Below are positions 1 through 4,744 of a stretch of DNA of 7,440 nucleotides, piece by piece (position 1 is the first letter of the stretch; the number at the start of each line of letters is the position of its first letter). The DNA is from Actinomycetota bacterium (GTDB lineage: Bacteria; Actinomycetota; Rubrobacteria; Rubrobacterales; Rubrobacteraceae). The notes beneath the pieces are model-generated. The model searched no databases and was not told where the DNA came from. It saw nothing but the letters and a program-made list of their open reading frames with translations. The stretch spans positions 1-7,440 of the forward strand of contig JAIVIG010000139.1 of the NCBI GenBank assembly GCA_020200675.1, given 5' to 3'. The translations under genes were made by a program, and so were the position numbers.

Positions 1-464
1 TTGATCTCCCCGACCTCCACCTCTTTGTCCTCCAGGTTCTTGTACTCCTTGAAGAACTGCTTTATCTCGTTTAACCGGTGCTCCGGAAACTCGTTGACGT
101 TATTGAAGGCCATGTACTGCGGGTCCTCGACGTGTATGCAGATGATGTTCTCGTCGTTCTCGCCCTCGTCGACCATTGGCAGCATGCCGATGGGGCGCAC
201 CTCCAGGAGGCTCATGGGCTGGACGGGTTCCTGCATCAGCACTATGACGTCCAGCGGGTCGTCGTCGTCGGCTAGCGTCTGCGGTATGAAGCCATAGTTC
301 TCCGGGTAGACCACGGACGAGTACAGGATCCGGTCGACCTCCAAGAGACCGGTGTCCTTATCGAGCTCGTACTTGACCTTCGAGCCTTTGGAGACTTCGA
401 TCACGACGCTGAACTCGTCTGGAGCGTCCTCGCCGATGGGAACGTCGTGCCAGGGATGGGTCAT
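1..464 (-). CDS. ppa: Inorganic pyrophosphatase, family I (3' end outside window)
   Basis: Hydrolyses pyrophosphate to two phosphates in the cytoplasm, pulling PPi-releasing biosynthesis (nucleotide polymerisation, aminoacylation) forward. 154 codons are visible, starting MTHPWHDVPIGEDAPDEFSV. The family I signature is complete at about residues 64-70 as DDDPLDV, matching the PROSITE pattern D-[SGDN]-D-[PE]-[LIVMF]-D-[LIVMGAC], whose aspartates bind catalytic metal. Upstream are the expected KVKYELDKDTG and YPENYGFIPQTL segments; downstream are RPIGMLPMVDEGENDEN and a C-terminal helix (HRLNEIKQFFKEYK). Family members are usually about 165-180 residues, so roughly 15-25 residues should be missing at the left edge. 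The ATG at 464 is preceded by an AAAGGA Shine-Dalgarno about 7 nt upstream. It is divergent from the small surface-protein gene at 771. Identification is secure. Confidence 0.97.
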   Translation of the reverse strand, partial: MTHPWHDVPIGEDAPDEFSVVIEVSKGSKVKYELDKDTGLLEVDRILYSSVVYPENYGFIPQTLADDDDPLDVIVLMQEPVQPMSLLEVRPIGMLPMVDEGENDENIICIHVEDPQYMAFNNVNEFPEHRLNEIKQFFKEYKNLEDKEVEVGEI

Positions 465-506
465 GGAGATCCTTTCCGCCCTTCGCTAACCGGTCTACGA
501 AGCAGG

Positions 507-535
507 ATTCTACGGACTCACTGGTACCCGGGCAA
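507..535 (-). promoter_or_regulatory. Candidate housekeeping promoter of ppa
   Basis: Read on the minus strand: TTGCCC (535-530), a 17-nt spacer, then TAGAAT (512-507). This is 4/6 and 5/6 to the primary-sigma consensus with ideal spacing. It predicts a transcript start near 500 and a leader of about 35 nt before the ppa ATG at 464. Assigned from sequence only. Confidence 0.45.
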
Positions 536-581
536 CCCGAGTCTCCAACCGGCGCATGAGACGACCCGGCAGAGCAAGAGA

Positions 582-602
582 GAGCCACCTCACCGGTGGC
601 TC
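582..602. other. 8-bp hairpin in the ppa/surface-protein divergent region
   Basis: GAGCCACC (582-589) pairs perfectly with GGTGGCTC (595-602) around a 5-nt loop. It lies upstream of the ppa promoter candidate and about 85 nt upstream of the plus-strand promoter at 686, so it is outside both predicted leaders. No U-tract follows on either strand, so it does not look like a terminator. It could be a protein-binding inverted repeat; no role can be assigned. Confidence 0.4.
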
Positions 603-685
603 GACGACGAGATACAACCGATCCAAGCCCCGCACAGGCCCTTGAGTTAAATCACTCGAAAACCTGTTTTAAATCTCTTTAAAAA

Positions 686-714
686 GTGTTCAGATGTTCC
701 TTCTCTTCGGGTAT
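686..714 (+). promoter_or_regulatory. Alternative-sigma (SigB/SigF-like) promoter of the surface-protein gene
   Basis: GTGTTC (686-691), 17-nt spacer, GGGTAT (709-714). A GGGTAY -10 element with a GTT-containing -35 is the known pattern of SigB/SigF-group stress and stationary-phase sigma factors. The same two boxes with identical spacing stand before the second secreted-protein gene (1645-1673), which is the main support. A near-palindrome CTCTTTAAAAAG (676-687, 5 of 6 pairs) runs into the -35, matching the perfect palindrome at the second site. Confidence 0.55.
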
Positions 715-736
715 CGTCGCGCAGGTACAAGCGATC

Positions 737-750
737 CGCGGGAAACCGCG
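737..750 (+). promoter_or_regulatory. Leader hairpin with GNRA tetraloop, copy 1
   Basis: CGCGG (737-741), loop GAAA (742-745), CCGCG (746-750), embedded in the shared string GCGATCCGCG and ending 4 nt before the AAAGGAGG ribosome-binding site (755-762). Copy 2 (1695-1708) has the same fold with the closing pair changed from G-C to A-U and loop GAGA. Position and compensatory change suggest a structured 5' UTR affecting translation or mRNA stability. Confidence 0.5.
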
Positions 751-770
751 ACAGAAAGGAGGTTGTGCGC

Positions 771-1067
771 ATGAAGCGCATAATTCTGGTTCTCACGGCG
801 GCGTTGCTCCTGGCGGCGATGACCGTAGCCGTCGCGCCCGCCATGGCGCAAGAGGAGAAGAAGAAGGAAGAGGAGAAGAAGGAAGAGAAGGACAAGATGA
901 AGGAGGAGAAGAAGGAGGAGAAGAAGGAGGAGAAGAAGGAGGAGAAGGACCTCCCGAAGAGTGGTGGCATCCCCATCAATGCCTCGCTGTTGGGTCTGGG
1001 CGCCGGCGTCCTACTCGTCGGTGGCGGGCTGGTTGCCGTTAAGTCTGCCCGGCGGGATCGTCGCTAG
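771..1067 (+). CDS. Small sortase-type surface protein with Lys/Glu stalk
   Basis: 98-residue secreted protein whose parts are all recognisable. Residues 1-26 are a Sec signal peptide (MKR, hydrophobic core, cleavage likely after APAMA). Residues 27-60 are almost only Lys and Glu, with KKEE repeats. LPKSG at 61-65 is an LPxTG-like sorting motif, followed by a hydrophobic helix (71-90) and a basic tail (KSARRDRR). A sortase would be expected to cut after Ser64 and leave a mature chain of only about 38 residues on the wall; if not cut, the protein stays membrane-anchored. Alternating KKEE blocks are known to favour stable single alpha-helices, so the chain may act as a short charged stalk. The ATG at 771 is preferred over the GTG at 765 because AAAGGAGG (755-762) lies 8 nt before the ATG but only 2 nt before the GTG. 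No sortase gene is visible in the window. The function beyond a surface location is unknown. Confidence 0.85.
   Translation: MKRIILVLTAALLLAAMTVAVAPAMAQEEKKKEEEKKEEKDKMKEEKKEEKKEEKKEEKDLPKSGGIPINASLLGLGAGVLLVGGGLVAVKSARRDRR
899..949 (+). repeat. Four tandem 12-bp repeats in an all-purine tract
   Basis: Four copies of aggaggagaaga fill 901-948, the last with one base changed, encoding the KKEE repeats of the surface protein. The coding strand is purine-only over 899-949 and, apart from a short break, also over 850-892. Such arrays change copy number easily by slippage in whole codons, and mirror-like purine tracts can form triplex DNA. Confidence 0.85.
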
Positions 1068-1084
1068 AGAAAGCCGAAGAAAAA

Positions 1085-1112
1085 TCGGCTAACGTAAGTA
1101 GCAGTTAGCCGA
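1085..1112 (-). terminator. Hairpin followed by T5 on the minus strand
   Basis: TCGGCTAAC (1085-1093) pairs perfectly with GTTAGCCGA (1104-1112), 9 bp around a 10-nt loop. On the minus strand the stem is followed at once by TTTTTC, a good intrinsic-terminator layout. On the plus strand the A-run precedes the stem, so it would not stop the surface-protein transcript by itself. It implies a leftward transcript from the 1113-1700 region, where no convincing minus-strand gene is seen. Confidence 0.5.
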
Positions 1113-1114
1113 AA

Positions 1115-1154
1115 GCAGCCGGGGCGGACTCTTTCATGGGTCCGCCCCGGTTGC
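1115..1154. terminator. 15-bp GC-rich hairpin after the surface-protein gene
   Basis: The arm 1115-1129 (including CCGGGGCGGAC) pairs with 1140-1154 (GTCCGCCCCGG plus TTGC): 15 pairs with a single G-U, around a 10-nt loop. It begins 47 nt after the stop codon. No U-tract follows, so it may act with the next hairpin, protect the 3' end, or be a U-less high-GC terminator. Confidence 0.5.
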
Positions 1155-1173
1155 GTTAAGAGAACGCTCTCGG

Positions 1174-1206
1174 GCCGGGGCTCCACGCCCCGGCTTCTTC
1201 GTCCTT
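1174..1206 (+). terminator. Intrinsic terminator, perfect 8-bp stem
   Basis: GCCGGGGC (1174-1181), loop tccac, GCCCCGGC (1187-1194), then the pyrimidine-rich tail ttcttcgtcctt. This is the best plus-strand terminator for the surface-protein gene and the third hairpin in a row. Confidence 0.65.
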
Positions 1207-1630
1207 ATAGAGAGGACTGCTCTGGCGGGTCTGGTGGCGCCGACGAGCGATCCAGGCCTTGTCCCTTGCGTGGGTGCTACGAACGGCATCGCGAGCGCGC
1301 GGCAAACGGAGAGTCGAGGCTCCGGGGAAGAGGGAAGGGTGTGCAAGCCTTGTGATGCCCTTTGGTGCCGGAGCCTCGGGTAAAGAGGCGCGCAACGGGT
1401 TCTGCTGCGTCGTAGTGGAGAACGAGGGCCCGTCGCGCACCCAAGATGATAGTGGATCGGCTGGCGACCTGAGTTACAGGAGGGAAAATCGGGAGTTAAA
1501 GTTGTGCTAAAAGGGCGCGGTGAGCAAGGGTTCGAGGTAGGTGGCGCGAGCTTCGTATTCCGGGCTCTCGTTAGCCGGACCTCTCGGTGGAAGGCCAGAT
1601 CCGCCCCGATCCGACCACGCATCTCTTCAG
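1195..1630. other. Gene-poor stretch with one long inverted repeat
   Basis: No reading frame here has both a believable start signal and protein-like composition on either strand; the longer frames are Arg/Pro/Ser-rich shadows. The main structure is an 11-bp perfect inverted repeat, CGAGGCTCCGG (1315-1325) and CCGGAGCCTCG (1368-1378), enclosing 42 nt in which AAGGG (1335-1339) can pair with CCCTT (1358-1362). The inner string AAGAGGGAAGGG faintly recalls part of the cobalamin riboswitch core, but the conserved downstream box is absent. It may be a non-coding RNA, a decayed gene, or simply spacer. Confidence 0.4.
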
Positions 1631-1632
1631 AA

Positions 1633-1646
1633 ACTCTTCGAAGAGT
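1633..1646. promoter_or_regulatory. 14-bp perfect palindrome overlapping a -35 box
   Basis: ACTCTTCGAAGAGT is fully self-complementary and overlaps the first two bases of the GTGTTC box at 1645. The same position before copy 1 (676-687) holds CTCTTTAAAAAG, palindromic at 5 of 6 pairs. A repressor or activator site acting on both promoters would fit; no regulator gene can be linked to it from this window. Confidence 0.45.
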
Positions 1647-1673
1647 GTTCCGATCTCTTTGACCTTCGGGTAC
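1645..1673 (+). promoter_or_regulatory. Alternative-sigma (SigB/SigF-like) promoter of the acidic secreted-protein gene
   Basis: GTGTTC (1645-1650), 17-nt spacer, GGGTAC (1668-1673). Both boxes and spacing match the promoter at 686-714, and the spacer 3' end (cttc) is also shared. The predicted leader is about 50 nt. Confidence 0.55.
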
Positions 1674-1694
1674 GATTAACGAACGTGAGCGATC

Positions 1695-1708
1695 CGCGAG
1701 AGATCGCG
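1695..1708 (+). promoter_or_regulatory. Leader hairpin with GNRA tetraloop, copy 2
   Basis: CGCGA (1695-1699), loop GAGA (1700-1703), TCGCG (1704-1708), preceded by the same GCGATC as copy 1 and followed by the AGGGGG ribosome-binding region (1720-1725). An alternative 6-bp pairing, GCGATC (1689-1694) with GATCGC (1702-1707), is possible only here and is mutually exclusive with the conserved stem. Confidence 0.5.
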
Positions 1709-1731
1709 AGAGAACAACGAGGGGGGACAAG

Positions 1732-2046
1732 TTGAGGAAGTCGATGCTGCTTGCAGCAATGCTGGCGATGGTGTTGGTGGTCACCGTTCCGGCCGTGGCG
1801 CAAGTCGCCAATACCGGAGAGGCACAGAACTCGCTAGGAATCGTTAGCTACGGCCCTGCGGGCGACGACGTCGGAACCGGGGATGGCGGATCAAGCGAGG
1901 ATGCTTGCCGCGACCGGGTCGTCGAGCGGTTGGCGGGCGAGCTGGGGATCAGCGAGGAGGAAGCCGAGGAGTTGTTGGATCTCGTGCGCGAGTTCGTGGA
2001 CGCCGAAGAGTTCGACGCGTTTTTCGGAGAGCTCTGCGATCGGTAG
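1732..2046 (+). CDS. Small acidic secreted protein, unknown function
   Basis: 104 residues. Residues 1-23 form a signal peptide (MRKS, hydrophobic core, likely cleavage after AVA, before Gln24). The mature part has a Gly/Asp/Ser-rich linker (about 40-56), then an acidic helical region (about 57-104) with Cys59 and Cys102 near its two ends, which could form one disulfide outside the cell. The TTG at 1732 is chosen because AGGGGG lies 6 nt upstream and because it supplies the Arg-Lys needed at the N-terminus. The ATG at 1744, with AGGA 5 nt before it, would give a signal peptide with no positive charge. Not recognised as a named family. Its leader and promoter are shared with the sortase-type protein at 771 although the proteins differ, so both probably respond to the same signal. 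Confidence is in the gene, not the function. Confidence 0.75.
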   Translation: MRKSMLLAAMLAMVLVVTVPAVAQVANTGEAQNSLGIVSYGPAGDDVGTGDGGSSEDACRDRVVERLAGELGISEEEAEELLDLVREFVDAEEFDAFFGELCDR

Positions 2047-2068
2047 CAGAGCAACCGCCGTTCTGCCG

Positions 2069-2097
2069 GCCGGGGCCCTCGTGCCTCGGCTATCTTC
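2069..2097 (+). terminator. Probable intrinsic terminator of the acidic secreted-protein gene
   Basis: GCCGGGGC (2069-2076), loop CCTCGT, GCCTCGGC (2083-2090): 8 pairs including one G-U, followed by tatcttc, a weak U-rich tail. It starts 23 nt after the stop codon. The rest of the gap to 2212 shows nothing else of note. Confidence 0.5.
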
Positions 2098-2212
2098 GTG
2101 GAGCGGGAGGGCGGACGGAGGGAGAACGGATGGCGAGGCGAAGGCGGGTCGAGTCTCTGAAGCCGCGCCAATGGCAGGCGCTCCAGCAGGTGGTGTTCTC
2201 TTAGCTTCCGTT

Positions 2213-2863
2213 TCAATTAGAAAACCAGGAACGGTTGCGTTCGTCCCTGTCCGCTTTAAGGCCCGCCAGCACGAGGTCTAGGCCGGCCTCGAACTCCGCG
2301 GTGCGGTCGACACTCTCGAAGTAGGAGGCCATAGCTTGGATCTCGGGGAACTCCCCGGGCGGGAGCTCGCGCGCGCTGAGCCTGGAGCGGCCGGGCTGCA
2401 GCGCGAAGCCCCTTATCTCCGAAAGCGCGTAGCCTATAGCGAAGCTCGAGAGCACCTGGAAGGCCACCATCGCCTGCTCCCCGGAGAAGCCGGCTTCGCG
2501 CTGCAGCCCGAGGTACGCTTCGATCAGGCGCGCCTCCGCCAGGAGGTCCGGCGCCCTGTCCAACACCAGCGGGAAGAGGCCGGGATGCTCGCGGGCGAGT
2601 CTCCTGACCGAGCGCAGTGCCTCCTTGAGGAAGTCCTCCCAGTCCTCGTGGCCTTCGGGCATCCCTATCCCCGCCACGAGCGCCTCGGCGATCCCGTCCA
2701 ACAGCGCCCCCTTGTTGGGGAAGTGGTTGTACAGCGACATCGCCTCCACGCCCAGCTCCGCGCCGACCTTCGCCATGGTCAGCGCTCCTATTCCCTCGCG
2801 ATCGGCGAGCCCGATAGCGGCCGCCACGATCTGCTCCCGGCTTATCCTCGCCCTGCGTGGCAT
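2213..2863 (-). CDS. TetR/AcrR-family transcriptional repressor
   Basis: 216-residue cytoplasmic DNA-binding regulator. The N-terminal helix-turn-helix (about residues 8-52) carries the family pattern: ISREQIVAAAIGLADREG, then LTMAKVGAELGV with recognition-helix region AMSLYNHFPNKGALLDGI. The rest is an all-helical ligand-binding domain resembling the TetR_C group (DRAPDLLAEARLIEAYLGLQ; FQVLSSFAIGYALSEIRG). The ATG at 2863 is preferred to one 20 codons upstream because GGGAGG (2877-2872) lies 8 nt before it and the protein then begins MPRRARISREQ, typical for the family. It is divergent from the DUF2834 gene and shares an intergenic region with a perfect palindrome, so it very likely represses itself and that operon until an unknown ligand binds. 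Confidence 0.93.
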   Translation of the reverse strand: MPRRARISREQIVAAAIGLADREGIGALTMAKVGAELGVEAMSLYNHFPNKGALLDGIAEALVAGIGMPEGHEDWEDFLKEALRSVRRLAREHPGLFPLVLDRAPDLLAEARLIEAYLGLQREAGFSGEQAMVAFQVLSSFAIGYALSEIRGFALQPGRSRLSARELPPGEFPEIQAMASYFESVDRTAEFEAGLDLVLAGLKADRDERNRSWFSN

Positions 2864-2907
2864 GCCGCGTGCCTCCCAAAAATCTTTCGAAGCTTCCCGA
2901 AAAACCC

Positions 2908-2935
2908 TTGACGAAACCATCATACCGCAGATAAA
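2908..2935 (+). promoter_or_regulatory. Candidate promoter of the DUF2834 operon
   Basis: TTGACG (2908-2913), 16-nt spacer, GATAAA (2930-2935): 5/6 and 4/6 to the primary-sigma consensus. The -10 overlaps the outer operator half-site and the predicted start (about 2942) touches the main palindrome, so bound repressor would block it. Confidence 0.45.
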
Positions 2936-2967
2936 CTTACGACATAAACTTATGCGATAAGTTTATG
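2931..2967. promoter_or_regulatory. TetR-type operator: perfect palindrome plus extra half-site
   Basis: CATAAACTTAT (2943-2953) and ATAAGTTTATG (2957-2967) are perfect 11-bp inverted arms around GCG. A third copy of the half-site, ATAAACTTA, lies at 2931-2939, exactly 13 bp before its match at 2944. The AT-rich element stands out from its GC-rich surroundings and sits between the tetR-type gene and its divergent neighbour, where such regulators normally bind. Confidence 0.75.
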
Positions 2968-2993
2968 GACTTGACGGGGAAGGAGAATGGAGC

Positions 2994-3395
2994 ATGACGA
3001 AGACGTCGCCGCAAGGAGCGGGACCGGGCCGCGCCGTCGCCGAGGAGACCATCACGGGCGGAGGTTCGCGCCACAGGCAGGCCGTCTATGGGGCGTTGTG
3101 CGTCGTTGGTGCCGCGTTGCCCCTCTCGCAGTTCGTGCCCTGGCTGGCCGAGAACGGTCTCGACCTCCCGCTGCTTTTCGAGGAGCTTTTCGCCAACCGC
3201 ATAAGCAGCTTTTTCGCCTGGGACGTGCTGATCTCGGCCGCCGTCGTTCTGGCCTTCCTTGCGCTCGACGGGGGAGGTCTGCCTTGGGCGCAGCGCGCCC
3301 TCGCCGCGGTGGCCACGTGCTCCGTGGGCGTCTCGTTCGGACTGCCCGTGTACCTGCTGCTGCGCGAGCGGCACTCACAGCGAGCTTCCAAGTAG
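2994..3395 (+). CDS. DUF2834-like small integral membrane protein
   Basis: 133 residues. A soluble N-terminal tail of about 28 residues is followed by three predicted membrane segments: about 29-50 (AVYGALCVVGAALPLSQFVPWL), 70-90 (SSFFAWDVLISAAVVLAFLA) and 100-124 (QRALAAVATCSVGVSFGLPVYLLLRE). The order PLSQFVPWL ... LFANRISSFFAWDVLIS ... GVSFGLPVYLLLRER matches my recollection of DUF2834, a family without known function. The ATG at 2994 has AAGGAG (2980-2985) 8 nt upstream. First gene after the TetR operator, probably co-transcribed with the DUF6713-like gene 44 nt downstream. A link to a stress or solvent response is only a guess from the TetR control. Confidence 0.85.
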   Translation: MTKTSPQGAGPGRAVAEETITGGGSRHRQAVYGALCVVGAALPLSQFVPWLAENGLDLPLLFEELFANRISSFFAWDVLISAAVVLAFLALDGGGLPWAQRALAAVATCSVGVSFGLPVYLLLRERHSQRASK

Positions 3396-3439
3396 GACCT
3401 TGGCATACGTGCTTGGGGGGTTGGTTCGGAGAGCAGACC

Positions 3440-3640
3440 ATGACGAACCATCTTTTCTTCGTGCTGGGGTTTTGTTTCCTGCTGGCCCACGAGATGGATG
3501 CGGTCAGGTTCAGGGAGTGGAGGATGTTCCCGGTCACGTCCAGGATGGGAGACGAAGCGGGGTATCTCGCCTTCGCGGCCTTGCACGTCCCGATCTACGC
3601 GCTCCTGCTCTGGGGGCTCTATGGCATACCGTGCGGCTCC
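3440..3640 (+). pseudogene. DUF6713-like membrane protein, 3' half lost
   Basis: ATG at 3440 with GGAGAG 6 nt upstream. The first 62 or so residues look like a genuine membrane protein: MTNHLFFVLGFCFLLAHEMD, then FREWRMFP and GYLAFAALHVPIYALLLWGLYG. The HE-D-A...EW...F and HVP features are what I recall of DUF6713, whose members continue with a further histidine-containing and membrane region. Here the similarity stops near 3626-3640. The frame stays open but merely reads through the antisense of tspO to a TAG at 4270, giving Arg/Gln/Glu-rich sequence unlike a membrane protein. I infer a deletion or rearrangement joined this gene to the convergent tspO end. The downstream coordinate marks loss of similarity, not a stop codon; the open frame as such is 3440-4270 (276 aa). 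It follows the DUF2834 gene by 44 nt in the TetR-controlled unit. Confidence 0.65.
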
Positions 3641-4153
3641 TCAAGCGTTGAGCTGCCAGATCTCGAAGTTCAGCAACGCCGCGAATGTTACCCACGCCAG
3701 GTAAGGCGCCAGGAGCCAGCCGGCTTCCCGGCCGATACGTCGGAACAAGAGCAAGGTCGCGAGGATCGCGGCCCACAAGACCAGTATCTCCACCAGAGCG
3801 ACCCCCGGCGATCGCAGCCCGAAGAACAGAACCGACCACAGGGCGTTGAGCACGAGCTGTCCGCCGAACAAAGCCAGGGGCAACGCGGTCGTGGACGTAC
3901 TCCCGCCTCGCCACACCAGCCAACCAGCGAAGGCCATCGCCAGATACAGTGCCGTCCAGACCGGTCCGAACAGCCAGCTCGGCGGGGTGAAGAAGGGCTT
4001 GGCCAGGCTTTCGTACCATTCCGGTATGGAGGGCGCCGTGAACTCAGATCCGACGAGAGCCGCGACGAAGCACGCGGCGACGAACCCGACCAGCGCGAGC
4101 ACGGAGCGCGCCGGGGCTTCCGAGCCACGATTCCTCGCGTCGTCGGACACCAT
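3641..4153 (-). CDS. tspO: TspO/MBR family tryptophan-rich membrane protein
   Basis: 170 residues, the usual TspO length, with five predicted membrane helices. All family blocks are present: LAKPFFTPPSWLFGPVWTAL followed by YLAMAFAGWLVWR; QLVLNALWSVLFFGLRSP; and PYLAWVTFAALLNFEIWQLN at the C-terminus. Tryptophans lie at the expected positions. TspO proteins bind porphyrins and, in bacteria, act in tetrapyrrole handling and stress responses; the exact role varies by species. AGGAGG (4161-4156) is only 2 nt from the ATG at 4153 and 5 nt from an adjacent GTG at 4150, so true initiation may be one codon later. An upstream in-frame start at 4237 lacks a ribosome-binding site and would add a non-family extension. 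The 3' end is complete (QLNA, TGA at 3643-3641) and abuts the truncated DUF6713-like gene tail to tail. Confidence 0.95.
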   Translation of the reverse strand: MVSDDARNRGSEAPARSVLALVGFVAACFVAALVGSEFTAPSIPEWYESLAKPFFTPPSWLFGPVWTALYLAMAFAGWLVWRGGSTSTTALPLALFGGQLVLNALWSVLFFGLRSPGVALVEILVLWAAILATLLLFRRIGREAGWLLAPYLAWVTFAALLNFEIWQLNA

Positions 4154-4744
4154 CTCCTCCTCACGATCTACGGACGTGAGGGTAACTATACTCTCCCGAG
4201 TGGCCGGTGCTCCGCGGAGTTCGCGCGGGGGGCGCATAAAGGACTTCCGGGCATCCCCGGGCCGGTTTAGTGCAGTTCGGGTCGCCTGAGCCGGGCTTTA
4301 CCGGAGCACTCTTCTATCTGCCTGCCGATGGCTCGCGGGGCGTCCCACAGCGCCTCTTCGAGCGGGTCGTGGTCCTCACCCGACTCTCTGCTACCCAGCT
4401 TCGACGAAAACTCCGACGAGCGGTCGAATTTTCTTTTCCGCAACAAGTAGCGTTTCGATCATACGGCGGCCCTACATCTCGGCTAGACCCCGGTGCTTGT
4501 AACGGGTCGAGGGGCCTTGCCGGGCGTCGTCGAGGGATCCGATGGGGGTAGAATTCCGCTGGTGTCGTACGTTTGGACCCACGGCGCGGGCCGGGAAAAG
4601 TCTGGGAGGCGCGTTCTGGGTCAAGTATCGAGTCTGGGGTTGGGGAGTGGATAGAGGATGGATCGCGGCTCGGAGGGGCGGCATTGAGCACGGCGAGTAC
4701 CAGGGTGCGCGACGTTTTCCCTGGCGTAGGAGGTCGTCCGGGGG
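4154..4744. other. Gene-poor gap between tspO and the membrane/coiled-coil unit
   Basis: Apart from the tspO leader, I see no supported gene. The longest frames (4270-4551 plus, 4314-4691 minus) are Arg/Pro/Ser-rich, lack ribosome-binding sites and overlap one another. The only structure noted is a loose pairing of GACCCA (about 4577) with TGGGTC (about 4617) around a G-rich segment. No clear promoter for the downstream unit was found, so its transcription start is unknown. Confidence 0.4.
4185..4190 (-). promoter_or_regulatory. Possible -10 element for tspO
   Basis: TATAGT on the minus strand, 31 nt upstream of the ATG, predicts a leader of about 25 nt. No good -35 lies 16-18 nt further upstream, so support is weak. 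Confidence 0.25.

Noticed and set aside
1326..1367. Cobalamin riboswitch, suggested by AAGAGGGAAGGG and a following GTGCAAGCC
   Set aside because: The conserved CCGCCACTGT-type segment and the expected peripheral stems are not there, and the downstream gene has no B12 link.
1134..1811. 225-codon minus-strand frame
   Set aside because: Runs through the hairpins, both control elements and the start of the 1732 gene; composition is Arg/Pro/Ser-rich with no ribosome-binding site.
2336..2911. 191-codon plus-strand frame opposite the TetR gene
   Set aside because: Shadow of the well-supported regulator; no ribosome-binding site and no family resemblance.
2987..4270. Single 427-codon plus-strand frame
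   Set aside because: It begins in the wrong frame over the DUF2834 gene, picks up the DUF6713-like gene from 3440, then reads antisense through tspO. Only 3440 to about 3640 looks like real protein.
4270..4691. Plus-strand (4270-4551) and minus-strand (4314-4691) frames in the gap
   Set aside because: Neither has a believable start signal or protein-like pattern, and they overlap on opposite strands.
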